Shown here in pieces: positions 15,522 through 23,987 of a DNA stretch of 55,142 nucleotides. This DNA is from Flavobacteriia bacterium (lineage in GTDB: Bacteria > Bacteroidota > Bacteroidia > Flavobacteriales > Schleiferiaceae). Below the pieces are notes generated by a model that saw only the letters and a program-made list of their open reading frames with translations, was not told the DNA's origin and searched no databases. The stretch covers positions 1 to 55,142 of the forward strand of contig JABXHW010000060.1 of assembly GCA_013373425.1 (NCBI GenBank). The letters are read 5' to 3'. A program made the translations under genes and the position numbers. The number at the start of each line of letters is the position of its first letter. The stretch's first letter is position 1.

Positions 15522-16853
15522 GTGAAGAGTAAATGGCTTGAAATAAGGAGTTTGAGCGGGAAAATCAGTCGATCTACGAGATCTGTCTCATTTTTGAACA
15601 GCTTTTTCTCATCCTTGGTCGGAATGCTGTCTTTTATGGTATTGGTGCGGGTTCTCAATCCGACCCAATTTGGGTATTGGGTGTTCTTCCTGGGCGTTTA
15701 CACTTTATTAGACATGCTTCGCTCGGGGTTACTCGGTGGAGCGGCGGTCAAGTTCTACACTTCGGATGAGTCTGAGGAGAATTTGATTCAAATCGAGAAA
15801 TCCGTTCTCCAATTGGCGTTCAAGCTAAGTTTTGCCTCTTTTTTGGCTCCTTTGGTTTATTACCTATTTGATTGGGGGATGGAGTCCTCTGAGTTAGAGG
15901 TGTTGGCCTTGGGGATTGTCCCGCTGTCTTTTATCAGTTCCTTTTCGGTTGTGGCTACTTGGTTCTCTCAAGCCAAGCAGAACTTCAAGGCCATCTTCCA
16001 AATTAGAATGCTTTCACAAGTCAGCTTCTTGTTACTCGTCTTATTAGGATGGTATCTGGAGTTTGGACTGGTTGAAATATTCTACGCCTACCTTTTATCG
16101 AACCTCTTGTCTACCACGGTTGTACTGCTGATGCAAAGAGTCAAGTTGAATGATCTTGTCGGGAGGTCGAAAGCTTGGGAGAAGAAGTTGTTCTCCTTCG
16201 GCAGGTATTCCATGGGGACCATCCTGGGCAGTAACCTACTCAGAAATTCGGATACCTATTTATTAATGGCTCTACTCAATGCCACGAGTGTAGCTATTTA
16301 TAATGTGCCAGGAAGGATAATGGCCCTGCTCGATATCCCCATTCAAGCATTTAGCTCTGCAGACTACCCAAGGTTGGTGGATTGGGCCAAGAGAGAAAAG
16401 TGGGTGGAGCTACAGAATGCTTTCAATAAAGGCATCGGGTTGTCCATAGTCGTTGTCTGGCCAGCCGCCATTCTCGTCTTCACATTTGCAGATTTCGTGG
16501 TTTGGGTCATAGCGGGTAGTCAATATGAGAATTCCGTTCTCATTTTGAGAATATTCACGGTTTTTGCCATGATGTTACCGTTAGATCGCTATGCTGGAAT
16601 GATGCTAGACGCATTGGGAATTCCGCAAAAGAATATGACGAAGATGTGGATCATGCTCAGCTCAAACATCATATTCGATATTCTGGTTCTGAACTTTGGG
16701 TACGGCGTAAATGCAGTGGCAATGGTGTCTATAGCGACATACGCTATTGGAGTAGGGCTTGGTTTCTTCTATTTGAAAGGGCGAGTTCAGCTTCAAATTT
16801 TCAAGAGTATATCCTCCGCTTTTCAACTCGTTCTTCTAAAAGTTAGACGATAA
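15522..16853 (+). CDS. Oligosaccharide flippase (Wzx-like, MATE/MOP superfamily)
   Basis: Protein of about 443 aa with 12 or so predicted membrane helices (first near V-S-F-L-N-S-F-F-S-S-L-V-G-M-L-S-F-M-V-L-V-R-V-L) and the family-typical N-P-T-Q-F-G-Y-W. The frame is open back to 15261, but that part is antisense to the divergent glycosyltransferase gene. I place the start at the GTG at 15522; a TTG at 15552 is also possible. Family knowledge: Wzx moves undecaprenyl-linked repeat units to the periplasmic face. Fits the Wzx/Wzy route together with the co-polymerase (20428) and Wzy-like protein (22551). Confidence 0.85.
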   Translation: MKSKWLEIRSLSGKISRSTRSVSFLNSFFSSLVGMLSFMVLVRVLNPTQFGYWVFFLGVYTLLDMLRSGLLGGAAVKFYTSDESEENLIQIEKSVLQLAFKLSFASFLAPLVYYLFDWGMESSELEVLALGIVPLSFISSFSVVATWFSQAKQNFKAIFQIRMLSQVSFLLLVLLGWYLEFGLVEIFYAYLLSNLLSTTVVLLMQRVKLNDLVGRSKAWEKKLFSFGRYSMGTILGSNLLRNSDTYLLMALLNATSVAIYNVPGRIMALLDIPIQAFSSADYPRLVDWAKREKWVELQNAFNKGIGLSIVVVWPAAILVFTFADFVVWVIAGSQYENSVLILRIFTVFAMMLPLDRYAGMMLDALGIPQKNMTKMWIMLSSNIIFDILVLNFGYGVNAVAMVSIATYAIGVGLGFFYLKGRVQLQIFKSISSAFQLVLLKVRR

Positions 16854-16870
16854 TCCACTTTTTGGGAAGA

Positions 16871-16887
16871 ATTCTCAAAATGAAAAT
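16871..16887. promoter_or_regulatory. Operator-like palindrome upstream of the regulator gene
   Basis: ATTCTCAAAATGAAAAT matches the perfect palindrome ATTCTCAAATTGAGAAT at 34441-34457 at 15 of 17 positions. It lies just upstream of the -7 box of the regulator gene. A second, weaker palindrome (TTTCAAATTGAAA, 16903-16915) sits at the expected transcription start, and a 7-bp inverted repeat (ATATCGT / ACGATAT) brackets the area (16886-16921). Confidence 0.5.
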
Positions 16888-16893
16888 ATCGTG

Positions 16894-16901
16894 TAGATTT
16901 G
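16894..16901 (+). promoter_or_regulatory. -7 box of the regulator operon
   Basis: TAGATTTG matches TAnnTTTG exactly and ends 18 bp before the ATG at 16920. I see no good -33 TTG at the usual distance, which would fit a promoter that needs an activator bound at the palindrome directly upstream. Confidence 0.6.
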
Positions 16902-16919
16902 ATTTCAAATTGAAACGAT

Positions 16920-18248
16920 ATGAACCACGTATGGATTATTGAGGACGATTCGATGTACGCTCAGATGCTCAAGCAGCAGATTGAGAAGTCGGGAGATTTT
17001 GTTGCCGATGTGTACAACGAAGCAGAGAAGATTCTTAACAAAGGACTTGAACTTCCAAGAGCAGTCTTTTTGGATTATCAGCTTCCAGGCGATAATGGCA
17101 CCAAGGTGCTCGACTATCTACATGGAATCGATAGCGAACTTCCTATAGTAATTGTATCCGGTCAAGAAGATCCGAACGTAGCCGTGAAGCTCATTAAGAA
17201 AGGAGCTTACGACTATGTCACAAAAACAGCAGATACTCCACGTCAGCTCGCTTCCATCCTTGCTAAGTTGAGCAAGCAGATTCGCATGAAGGAGGAACTA
17301 GAAGTTCTTCGTTCTGAATTGGGAAAGAAGCGTGACCTAACCGATGTGATGGGGAGTTCAGCAGCCGTTTCGAAGTTGGCGCCTCTATATAATAAGGCAT
17401 CTAATACCGGGATTGCAATTTCACTAACTGGTGAGTCTGGTGTTGGGAAAGAAACGCTTGCTAGAGCGATTCATGAGAACTCTGAGTTCGGTGTCAACCA
17501 GTTTGTTTCAGTTCCAATGGGTTCACTGCCTTCAAAAGATGTGGAAAGCTTCCTCTGTGGAAGAATGGACAATGACACTTTCGTTCCAGGGGCTTTCGAG
17601 CAAGCGAAAGGCGGAACGATTTACCTAGACGAAATCAGCGACATCGATACTTTCAATCAAACTAAGCTTTTGTTGATGTTACAGACTGGAAAGTACGTTC
17701 CGGTCAATGGCACGGAGCAATACAGTATCGATTGTAGAATCATCTCATCTACGAATAAGAATATGAAGGAGCTTGTGAAGTCAGGTGCCTTTAGAGAAGA
17801 CCTCTACTTCAGATTACTCGGTTTGCCAATTCACATCCCTTCTCTGAAGGATCGCAGAGGCGATATCCTCGTATTTGCACGTGACTTTGCCAATACATTC
17901 TGCCGTTCGCATAAAATGGACCTCCTCCGATTCGACAAGGAAGCACAGGATAAGCTTCTCGATTACAACTGGCCGGGAAACGTGAGAGAATTGATGGCTG
18001 TGGTTGAACTCGCTTGTGTGATGGCGGAGGGAGAATACATCAAGGCGGAAGATATCCGCTACGAGGAGACTTCTCCGAGTGATGACTTGCTCAGTAAGGA
18101 GCGCTCACTACGCGAGTACACTTCAATGATTATCGAGTATTTCCTTCAGAAGTATGAAGGGGATATCCCAAAGGTGGCAAGTGTCCTAGAAATAGGAAAG
18201 TCGACTATCTATCGCATGCTCAAGAATAACGAAATCACTTTACCATAA
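16920..18248 (+). CDS. Receiver-AAA+-Fis regulator lacking the sigma-54 GAFTGA loop
   Basis: Protein of 442 aa. The receiver domain (1-120) has E8-D9-D10, phospho-acceptor D52 and a conserved Lys in Y-V-T-K. The AAA+ domain has Walker A G-E-S-G-V-G-K-E (about 171-178), Walker B G-G-T-I-Y-L-D-E-I and the arginine region F-R-E-D-L-Y-F-R-L. The C-terminal Fis-type helix-turn-helix ends V-L-E-I-G-K-S-T-I-Y-R-M-L. In NtrC-type activators the loop that contacts sigma-54 reads GAFTGA; here the corresponding stretch is shortened and reads V-P-G-A-F-E-Q-A, so the loop is missing. It probably does not drive sigma-54 promoters and may act as a DNA-binding repressor, an activator of another kind, or an ATP-dependent scaffold. 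First gene of a cluster with a lone receiver and the sugar transferase. Confidence 0.82.
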   Translation: MNHVWIIEDDSMYAQMLKQQIEKSGDFVADVYNEAEKILNKGLELPRAVFLDYQLPGDNGTKVLDYLHGIDSELPIVIVSGQEDPNVAVKLIKKGAYDYVTKTADTPRQLASILAKLSKQIRMKEELEVLRSELGKKRDLTDVMGSSAAVSKLAPLYNKASNTGIAISLTGESGVGKETLARAIHENSEFGVNQFVSVPMGSLPSKDVESFLCGRMDNDTFVPGAFEQAKGGTIYLDEISDIDTFNQTKLLLMLQTGKYVPVNGTEQYSIDCRIISSTNKNMKELVKSGAFREDLYFRLLGLPIHIPSLKDRRGDILVFARDFANTFCRSHKMDLLRFDKEAQDKLLDYNWPGNVRELMAVVELACVMAEGEYIKAEDIRYEETSPSDDLLSKERSLREYTSMIIEYFLQKYEGDIPKVASVLEIGKSTIYRMLKNNEITLP

Positions 18249-18256
18249 AACTTAGA

Positions 18257-18634
18257 ATGATGAAGCCTACAATGCTACTCGTAGACGATGAGCCAATGAT
18301 TCAGCTACTTCTACAACAGATTTTTCAAACCGACTATGACGTTCACGTTTTTAGTAACGGACAAGAAGCTTTGGAATGGATGTACCAAGGGGTCATTCCG
18401 GATTTGGCCATCATCGATATTCAAATGCCTGAAATGGATGGATATCAACTGATGGAGCACATGAAATCTTCAGGATTTTTCAAAGAGGTCCCTGTGTTCG
18501 TACTCTCTGGCGAAGAAACCAGCTCTGATCGAATTAAGTCATTGGAGATGGGGGCCATCGACTATCTCGTAAAGCCATTCAATCCAACTGAGCTCTTGCT
18601 TAGAGCAAATCGCATCCTAAAGTCAGTATCATGA
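18257..18634 (+). CDS. Single-domain response regulator (CheY-like)
   Basis: Protein of 125 aa made of one receiver domain: acidic pair D10-D11, phospho-acceptor D54 in I-I-D-I-Q-M-P-E-M-D-G, Ser in V-L-S-G, and Lys in Y-L-V-K-P-F. All key residues are present, so it should be phosphorylatable. There is no output domain. It starts 8 bp after the regulator gene and overlaps the sugar-transferase gene by ATGA, which suggests that it signals by contact with one of those two. No kinase is encoded next to it; the nearest is the hybrid kinase at 30939-33791. Confidence 0.9.
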   Translation: MMKPTMLLVDDEPMIQLLLQQIFQTDYDVHVFSNGQEALEWMYQGVIPDLAIIDIQMPEMDGYQLMEHMKSSGFFKEVPVFVLSGEETSSDRIKSLEMGAIDYLVKPFNPTELLLRANRILKSVS

Positions 18635-19734
18635 TTCACGCACTATACATCGGTCAGAATCCTGAAGTAGTGGAGCATTTGAAGCTTCACGTGGATTCCG
18701 TTGATCACGTCTGGAGCGTCCTTCAACTCACGCTCAACAAAGAGAAGTTTACCCAAGTAAACTTGGTGATTGCAGATAAGAAGCAAAAAGGGACACGTGT
18801 AAGCGATTTGGCCATGCTCATCGAACAAAGCTTGGTGGTTTCCAATATTCCAATCATCCTACTTGGACAAGCATACACTAAAAGTGAGCGTACCGAATTC
18901 ATCAAATTGGGAATCGCAGAACTCTGTGAAAATATTTCAGAGTTGGGCTTGTCAATTCGTTTGATTCAAGCGAGAACAGCCAAGGCAACGCCAAAGTTTC
19001 AACATCGCGTTTTCCCAACGATGCCCTGGGCGAAGCGTTTGTTTGATATCACATTTTCAGCCCTATTTCTGATAGCTATTTCACCAATCTTACTCCTCAT
19101 TGCACTGGCCGTGCGATTGGATTCTAGAGGTCCAATTATCTACAAATCGAAGAGAGTGGGAAGAGGGTATCAGGTGTTCGACTTCCTCAAGTTTAGAACT
19201 ATGAAAGTGAACGGTGATCATCTTGTGAAGGACCTCATGAAAGAAAATCAATACGCCAACGAAGAGTTGGATGAGATTGTGATTCGATCGAGTGAAACGC
19301 TTATCGATGCATTGGGTAACCCTATTGACGAAGAGAGCTTTCTACAGCAAAAGAAACGCGATAAGTCGGGTGCTTTCTTTAAAGTGAAGAACGATCCGAG
19401 AATTACCCGAGTGGGCAGGTTTCTGCGCGCAACTAGCCTTGATGAGCTTCCACAGTTTGTGAATGTACTTCGTGGAGATATGAGTGTTATTGGTAACAGA
19501 CCCCTTCCACTTTACGAAGCAGAACAACTGACTACCGACCAATGGGTGACTCGCTTCCACGCCCCAGCTGGAATTACCGGACTATGGCAAGTGGAGAAAA
19601 GAGGTCGTGCCGAAATGAGTGAAACCGAGCGCAAGGAATTGGACAACAGCTATGCATTGAACTACAGTTTCATGTACGATATGAAGTTGCTTTTGAGAAC
19701 CATCCCCGCTCTAATGCAGAAAGAAAATGTTTAA
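18631..19734 (+). CDS. Pseudo-receiver fused to initiating sugar-phosphate transferase
   Basis: Protein of 367 aa. Residues 1-115 have the alternating pattern of a receiver domain (N-L-V-I-A-D-K at the phospho-Asp strand, P-I-I-L-L at the next), but the acidic pair is absent (Y-I-G-Q-N-P), the switch Thr/Ser position is Gly and the conserved Lys is lost (E-L-C-E-N). It is therefore a pseudo-receiver. A membrane helix (about 137-157) starts the bacterial sugar transferase domain: [31 protein letters not shown], and G-I-T-G-L-W-Q-V. Family knowledge: such enzymes load the first sugar-1-phosphate onto undecaprenyl phosphate. The insertion around 205-250 is longer than usual. Fusion to a receiver-like part suggests signal control at the committing step. 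Confidence 0.85.
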   Translation: MIHALYIGQNPEVVEHLKLHVDSVDHVWSVLQLTLNKEKFTQVNLVIADKKQKGTRVSDLAMLIEQSLVVSNIPIILLGQAYTKSERTEFIKLGIAELCENISELGLSIRLIQARTAKATPKFQHRVFPTMPWAKRLFDITFSALFLIAISPILLLIALAVRLDSRGPIIYKSKRVGRGYQVFDFLKFRTMKVNGDHLVKDLMKENQYANEELDEIVIRSSETLIDALGNPIDEESFLQQKKRDKSGAFFKVKNDPRITRVGRFLRATSLDELPQFVNVLRGDMSVIGNRPLPLYEAEQLTTDQWVTRFHAPAGITGLWQVEKRGRAEMSETERKELDNSYALNYSFMYDMKLLLRTIPALMQKENV

Positions 19735-20425
19735 GTCAATCTACATCGTTGTTGCCTTGATGGTACTCACGGCATCAGCCGTCGGCCAGTCGGATACAAC
19801 TCGATCTACCGCGGGTTCCGACCTAAGTATGTACTTACCACCCCTGCAGCTTCTCATTGATTCAGCAGTCGCGAATTCGCCTCGACTTGCGCACTACGAT
19901 GCCATTGTTGAGAGCTACGAATACAACTTGAGTGCTACTCGCAACAGTTGGACGGATCAGATTACCGTAGGAGGTTCTTATAACTACGGTAACCAGGGTC
20001 AAGCTGCAAATACGCTCTTTCTTGGAAATCAATTGACGGTTGGTGTTTCTATTCCATTAGGGACCATCATCAACAGACGTAATAACATCCGAATTGCTAA
20101 GGCACAATTGGAAGCCGAAGAAATGACGTATCAATCGGCTCTTCTCGAAGTTCAAGAAGAGGTGATTGAAACGTACAACGACCTACTGCTATTCCAGCGA
20201 TTGATTGGTATCCAGGCAGAGGCGATGCAAAGTGCGCAGTTGGCGATGGAGATGGCAGAGGAGCGTTTCAGAAGAGGCGAACTAACGATGGACCAGCTCG
20301 GTACTTATATTGAGCTCCAGGCCAAGTATAAGACGAGCTACGAAACCATGCGTACAGAATTCAGCAACACGTATTACAAACTCGAGCGTATCGTGGGGAT
20401 CCCACTTAGCGCCTTTGAACAGTAA
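19727..20425 (+). CDS. Short TolC-like outer-membrane efflux family protein
   Basis: Protein of 232 aa with a signal peptide ([20 protein letters not shown], cleaved near 20). One TolC-type repeat is visible: L-I-D-S-A-V-A-N-S-P-R-L, a beta-strand pair around residues 75-105, and long helices with E-E-V-I-E-T-Y-N-D-L-L. Ordinary TolC proteins have two such repeats and about 420-480 aa, so this is about half size. Short TolC-like proteins occur in Bacteroidota polysaccharide operons beside Wzc-type proteins. It may form part of the outer-membrane exit or a periplasmic link. It overlaps the sugar transferase by 8 nt. Confidence 0.72.
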   Translation: MFKSIYIVVALMVLTASAVGQSDTTRSTAGSDLSMYLPPLQLLIDSAVANSPRLAHYDAIVESYEYNLSATRNSWTDQITVGGSYNYGNQGQAANTLFLGNQLTVGVSIPLGTIINRRNNIRIAKAQLEAEEMTYQSALLEVQEEVIETYNDLLLFQRLIGIQAEAMQSAQLAMEMAEERFRRGELTMDQLGTYIELQAKYKTSYETMRTEFSNTYYKLERIVGIPLSAFEQ

Positions 20426-20427
20426 TC

Positions 20428-22581
20428 ATGAATCAGATTTTCCATTTCATCCGGATATTCCAGCGCAACCTCAAGTGGATGTTCCTACTCTCTATCTTGA
20501 CTGCCGGAACAGTGTATTGGTTTACACGCAATATGCCACATGAATACGAGAGTGAGACTGAAATATTCACGGGTATCACTTCGGGCTTGAGTATTGAGAA
20601 TGTAGAAGGAGCGAAAATGGACTTCTTCGCAGCAAACAACGCATTCGATAACCTCATCAATATCATTCAAAGTAGACAAACCAAACAAGAGGTAGGAATG
20701 CGCTTGTTGGCAAAGCATCTGCTTGTAGAATCTCCCTCATTAGAGCTCATTTCTGAAGAGTCTTATGCCGACCTCCATCAGTGGTTGAGCGTTGAGACGA
20801 TTGATCAATTGAAAGTAGAGAGTGATGAAGAGGCTACGTATCAGAACATCAAAGCGTGGTATAACGAGGCGTTCTATTCCGATGAGGTGGGAATGGTATT
20901 AAATAGTGGTTTTTCGCCTTATTCTGAAAGAGCAATCAATGGCGTACGTGTTTCGCGTCTTCAAAACTCCGATTTAATCAGAATCCACTACACATGGAAA
21001 GATCCTGCTATTGCGCAGCAGACACTTGATATTCTGAATAGTGTGTTTATCCGCTTGGTTGCCGAGGTGAAAGTAGCTCAAACAAGTGATATCGTCGGGT
21101 ATTTTCAAGAGCAGGTAAATCTTGCTGAGGAGCGGTTAAATGGAGCCGAGCAAAAGCTTTCGGAGTTTCGAACTGAGAACCGAGTGATTAACTACGGTGA
21201 GCAGACCAAAAGCATCTCCATGATGAAAGAATACATGGAGGATGAGTATCAGAAGGAGCTTGCAGCACGTGCATCGGCGCAGGCGGCTGTGGCGCGATTA
21301 GAGACGCAGCTTTCGGTAAACAAGGAGATGCTCCAGTACAGTGAGAGTATGCTAGAGAAGCGAGCCGAGTTGGCTCAAATCAGCTCTGAAATCGCTGTTC
21401 TTGAGGTGTATTTGAACGATGAAGAGCAACTCATTGAATTGAGAAGAAGAGCAGACGAGCTCTCTGCATCAATCAGTCGTGATTTGTTCAACCGAATGGA
21501 ATACAGCAGAACGACAGAAGGTGTACCAGTTACTGCACTTCTCACTGAATGGTTGGATGCTACCTTATCGCTTGATCGGATTCAAGCGCGCATCCGAGTT
21601 TTTGAAAACCGAAAGGTGTACTTCAACGAGCTCTACGATGAATTCTCAGTGGTGGGTTCAACCATCGGTCGATATGAACGGGAAATTGGAATTGAAGAGA
21701 AGAACTATTTGGAGTTGTTGCATAGCTTGAACCTCGCATTGATGCGTTTGAGTAGCGAAACCTTGGCCAGCGATGGCTTGCAAGTAACCGTTGAGCCTTT
21801 CTTTCCATTGAGTCCGCTTCCTTCCAAGCGTTTCCTACTCGTAGTCTTGAGCTTCATCTTGAGCTTCATGCTGCCTTTCGTTGTTGCGGTTGTCAAGGAC
21901 TTGCTCGATTTGAGTATCAAAACTGGAGATCGATTGGCTCAGTTCTCAAATGTAACGCACATTGGCTCTATTCCAAAAGCAAGTCTTGTTGAAAAGCAAG
22001 CCAACTTGGATTCAGCACAATTCAAAGCACAGTATATGCGCTTGATTTGGGCGAAGATTGAGAAGAATATTCAAGTGAATATGGACAAGCCCGTTCTGAT
22101 TTCTATAGCAAGCTTACGCTCTGTAGAGGGGAAGTCTTATGTATGTGAGAGCCTTCTCGAAGCACTCGGTCGTCAGGGATTGAAGGCGATTCACATTCAA
22201 CCTGGAAAAGGGAATTATTCAGTGGATGACAAGTTGAGAGGAGTGGAGGATGTTCAGACGCTTTCTGACGAGAAGTTGGATGATTACGATGTGGTTCTAC
22301 TTGAAGTTCCTGCCCTTCTTGAAAAGCCATACCCTGTTAAGTTGCTCGCCACCTCGGATTCGCTAGTAACCGTTGCATGGGCTGGCCGAATTTGGAACAA
22401 AGCTGATTCTAAGAAATTGGCCGAGTTGGATCTTGAGTCACCGCAAGTACTTCTCAATGGTGCGGATTTAGAGGAAATGGAATCTGTACTTGGAGAACTG
22501 CCAAAGTCGAGAAGTGCACTTAGAAAGTACCTAAAGAAGCTAGTTCAGTTTCAATTTAAGTCTTCTGTAGCTACTGCTTGA
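20428..22581 (+). CDS. Wzc-like polysaccharide co-polymerase with degraded kinase domain
   Basis: Protein of 717 aa. An N-terminal membrane helix (about 18-36) leads into a Wzz-type periplasmic part with long coiled coils (about 210-310). A second helix (about 467-487) is preceded by the P-x-x-P-x-x-P-x-x-K-R type sequence P-L-S-P-L-P-S-K-R. The cytosolic part resembles a BY-kinase, but the P-loop is degenerate (S-L-R-S-V-E-G-K-S), the Walker A' Asp is missing (K-A-I-H-I-Q-P-G-K) and there is no C-terminal tyrosine cluster. It probably controls chain length without kinase activity. The 3' end overlaps the convergent Wzy-like gene by 31 bp. Divergent from classical Wzc, so I give no gene symbol. 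Confidence 0.83.
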   Translation: MNQIFHFIRIFQRNLKWMFLLSILTAGTVYWFTRNMPHEYESETEIFTGITSGLSIENVEGAKMDFFAANNAFDNLINIIQSRQTKQEVGMRLLAKHLLVESPSLELISEESYADLHQWLSVETIDQLKVESDEEATYQNIKAWYNEAFYSDEVGMVLNSGFSPYSERAINGVRVSRLQNSDLIRIHYTWKDPAIAQQTLDILNSVFIRLVAEVKVAQTSDIVGYFQEQVNLAEERLNGAEQKLSEFRTENRVINYGEQTKSISMMKEYMEDEYQKELAARASAQAAVARLETQLSVNKEMLQYSESMLEKRAELAQISSEIAVLEVYLNDEEQLIELRRRADELSASISRDLFNRMEYSRTTEGVPVTALLTEWLDATLSLDRIQARIRVFENRKVYFNELYDEFSVVGSTIGRYEREIGIEEKNYLELLHSLNLALMRLSSETLASDGLQVTVEPFFPLSPLPSKRFLLVVLSFILSFMLPFVVAVVKDLLDLSIKTGDRLAQFSNVTHIGSIPKASLVEKQANLDSAQFKAQYMRLIWAKIEKNIQVNMDKPVLISIASLRSVEGKSYVCESLLEALGRQGLKAIHIQPGKGNYSVDDKLRGVEDVQTLSDEKLDDYDVVLLEVPALLEKPYPVKLLATSDSLVTVAWAGRIWNKADSKKLAELDLESPQVLLNGADLEEMESVLGELPKSRSALRKYLKKLVQFQFKSSVATA

Positions 22582-23987
22582 ACCTTAGGATCGAGCAGGG
22601 CGAACACGAAGTAGAGACTAATAAAAGTGGTGGTTGAAATTGGGAATTGACTCATGACCGAGTTCCCATAGTTCGCCATCAATATTCCGGCATAACCGGC
22701 CATGAAAGCCATCCCATAGACCTTGTTTTTTCCGGGCGGAGCTTTAAGCACTAGTCTGCCTCCCAAGAACAGGATTACCAACCATATCCCGACATATAGA
22801 TTCCGACCAATCAATCCTGTTTCTGCTCGCACCCGCGTGTACAATCCGTCGGGTTCAAAATCAGCCAACCACGTTCCAGGTGAGAAGCGGTTCCCCCATG
22901 AACCGGTTGTACCCAATCCTCCTCCAAAGGGTTTGTCTTGAAGGTAGAGCGTAAGGCGCTCTCGATTTACTGTTCTGGTTTTTAAGCTGGCGTTCTCTGG
23001 ATCTAGTGCCGTTCGAAGTCGGTTGATTTCATAATTGCTCTGTCCGATGGTCGTGAATTTCAAAAAGCTGAATGCGAGGGCGAATACGACTAAGCCGGGC
23101 ACAAGAACACGAAGGTTTTTGGTGAGAATCAAGTAGACCAATCCTCCAACTGCTGGTACAGCAATCGCACCGCGTGTTCCGGAAATGAGCAACCCATAAA
23201 AGAAGAAAAGAGCAAGAACTCCCAGTAGGATTCTTTTCGATTTTGAAAAGTAATTGCTCAAAGCGAGTATGCCACAAATTAGGGAGATTTGTCCCATTGC
23301 AGCGCCAAAGGTTCCCGCATCAAAATAGTACGAGAAGATTCGAAGTTTTCCGAAGAGCATGTGTGTGACAGCGCCTCCTTCATCTAGCCAACGTTGTTCA
23401 GCTGCGCTTACTCCAAACATCGATTGCTTGATTGCCCAAAGTCCGCCAAGAATTGAGAAAGCAATCCAAATGTACATGAAGGTCTTCAGGTCTTTTTTAT
23501 CTCTAAAGGTGAGGAAGAGAATCATGAAGATGAGGAACTGGTAGAGTCCGATTCCTCTCATGCTGTAGAACCATGCTTCGAAGCTATAGGCAAGCGGATT
23601 AAAGATTTGAAAGACGACGTAAAGCATCCACACCGACATCAATAAGAATACAGGATGTCGGAGTCGACTCACATCTAGTGATTTGTACTCCTTGATGAAG
23701 AGAACGAGTATGCTCAATACGAGTAGGATATCCACAGCGAGTCCGAAAGGAATTCCGCTGGGGACATATCTACCAAGTATAGGGAGTATGAAACTCAGGA
23801 TGAGAACTGCGTAAAGACCGAATTTCGGAAATGTGAAAATGAAGTAGAGGAAAAAAATACCAACTATTCCGCCTATGATAGCCGAAAGGGCTGCCCATTC
23901 AAACTGACTAATTATCAAGCCGAGTAGAAGGGCAAGTGAGGCGATGCCAAGAACTTTGAGCGAGTTGATCCAGATTGCTTTGTTCAC
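22551..23987 (-). CDS. Wzy polymerase / O-antigen ligase-like membrane protein
   Basis: Protein of 478 aa with about 11-12 membrane helices and the family's large periplasmic loop: Y-L-Q-D-K-P-F-G-G-G-L-G-T-T-G, followed by G-L-Y-T-R-V-R-A-E-T-G-L-I-G. The G-T-R-G-A motif is at about residue 268. Within a Wzx/Wzc-type locus it is best read as the repeat-unit polymerase; ligase activity cannot be excluded. The start is the GTG at 23987, forming a GTGA overlap with the stop of the upstream secreted protein. Overlaps the co-polymerase gene tail-to-tail by 31 bp. Confidence 0.8.
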   Translation of the reverse strand: MNKAIWINSLKVLGIASLALLLGLIISQFEWAALSAIIGGIVGIFFLYFIFTFPKFGLYAVLILSFILPILGRYVPSGIPFGLAVDILLVLSILVLFIKEYKSLDVSRLRHPVFLLMSVWMLYVVFQIFNPLAYSFEAWFYSMRGIGLYQFLIFMILFLTFRDKKDLKTFMYIWIAFSILGGLWAIKQSMFGVSAAEQRWLDEGGAVTHMLFGKLRIFSYYFDAGTFGAAMGQISLICGILALSNYFSKSKRILLGVLALFFFYGLLISGTRGAIAVPAVGGLVYLILTKNLRVLVPGLVVFALAFSFLKFTTIGQSNYEINRLRTALDPENASLKTRTVNRERLTLYLQDKPFGGGLGTTGSWGNRFSPGTWLADFEPDGLYTRVRAETGLIGRNLYVGIWLVILFLGGRLVLKAPPGKNKVYGMAFMAGYAGILMANYGNSVMSQFPISTTTFISLYFVFALLDPKVQAVATEDLN

